A stretch of DNA of 5,087 nucleotides from Methanoregulaceae archaeon (lineage in GTDB: Archaea > Halobacteriota > Methanomicrobia > Methanomicrobiales > Methanospirillaceae): NCBI GenBank assembly GCA_025453715.1, contig JALOPT010000178.1, positions 1-5,087 of the forward strand, written 5' to 3'. Position numbers and translations under genes: made by a program. The notes beneath the pieces were generated by a model. It had not been told where the DNA came from, did not search any database, and was given only the letters and a program-made list of their open reading frames with translations. This document shows, piece after piece, positions 5,037 to 5,087 of this stretch (position 1 is its first letter; every line of letters starts with the position of its first letter).

Positions 5037-5087
5037 TCATCCCAATAGTTTCCCGCACTCGTAACAGGTGTGTTTGTAGGGGTCAAC
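5037..5087 (-). CDS. C-terminal tail of an upstream gene with a CxxC motif, partial
   Basis: Only the last 16 residues and the stop TGA (complement of 5037-5039) are in the window; they read VDPYKHTCYECGKLLG. Tyr-Lys-His-Thr-Cys-x-x-Cys-Gly-Lys is like half of a small zinc ribbon at a protein C-terminus. The rest of the gene lies beyond the right edge, so no family is named. It ends 28 bases before the ATG of the cysteine hydrolase on the same strand, which fits one operon. Another reading in this stretch (ending in MIEYQDLGNSA and overlapping the hydrolase start as ATGA) is less protein-like. Confidence 0.5.
   Translation of the reverse strand, partial: VDPYKHTCYECGKLLG

Noticed and set aside
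1..5087. CRISPR array, toxin-antitoxin or phage-defence system
   Set aside because: No regularly spaced repeats, no nuclease, helicase or toxin-like gene is present; the genes are enzymes and envelope proteins.

Overview
This window looks like two unrelated pieces of DNA joined together. Positions ~42 to ~1190 are AT-rich: a hand count of 181-240 gives 16 G/C in 60. They read like a bacterium, probably of the Bacteroidetes/Ignavibacteria type. They hold the 3' third of an ATP-type phosphoenolpyruvate carboxykinase gene (pckA), a perfect 10-bp stem-loop, and the first quarter of an acetyl-CoA synthetase gene (acs). From ~1191 to the end the DNA is richer in G/C (35 in 60 at 3241-3300). It reads like a methanogenic archaeon, most plausibly Methanomicrobiales. 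The reasons are a zinc-ribbon/PKD surface protein, a membrane protein with an N-terminal W-rich motif, TATA-box promoters and T-run terminators. These taxon calls are inferences from style and codon use, not from a search.

Layout. 1-41: short G/C-rich stub that does not continue the pckA reading frame. 42-569: pckA 3' part (+). 579-606: hairpin. 707-~1190: acs 5' part (+). ~1187-1193: abrupt junction that cuts acs on one side and an archaeal membrane-protein gene on the other. ~1194-2360: that membrane-protein gene (-), missing its 3' end. 2361-2511: divergent promoter region. 2512-3699: membrane-anchored protein with an N-terminal zinc ribbon, two PKD domains and a Cys-rich tail (+). 3699-3859: remnants of a small two-helix membrane protein broken by a stop and a frameshift. 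3882-3888: T-run. 3984-4409: Nudix hydrolase (+). 4435-4514: palindrome/T-run, then a long imperfect inverted repeat at a convergent gene end. 4457-5008: isochorismatase-like cysteine hydrolase (-). 5037-5087: last 16 residues of an upstream gene ending in a CxxC motif (-).

How the genes relate. pckA and acs both belong to acetate/gluconeogenic carbon metabolism of the bacterial piece. In the archaeal piece the two divergent genes both encode membrane proteins of unknown role and share a promoter region. The Nudix and cysteine hydrolases are ordinary housekeeping or house-cleaning enzymes that converge. I see no clear sign of a defence system, CRISPR array, mobile element, tRNA or rRNA. The points most worth checking are the chimeric junctions, the broken small gene, the 19-bp inverted repeat at the convergent gene ends and the excess of the palindrome CCCGGG.
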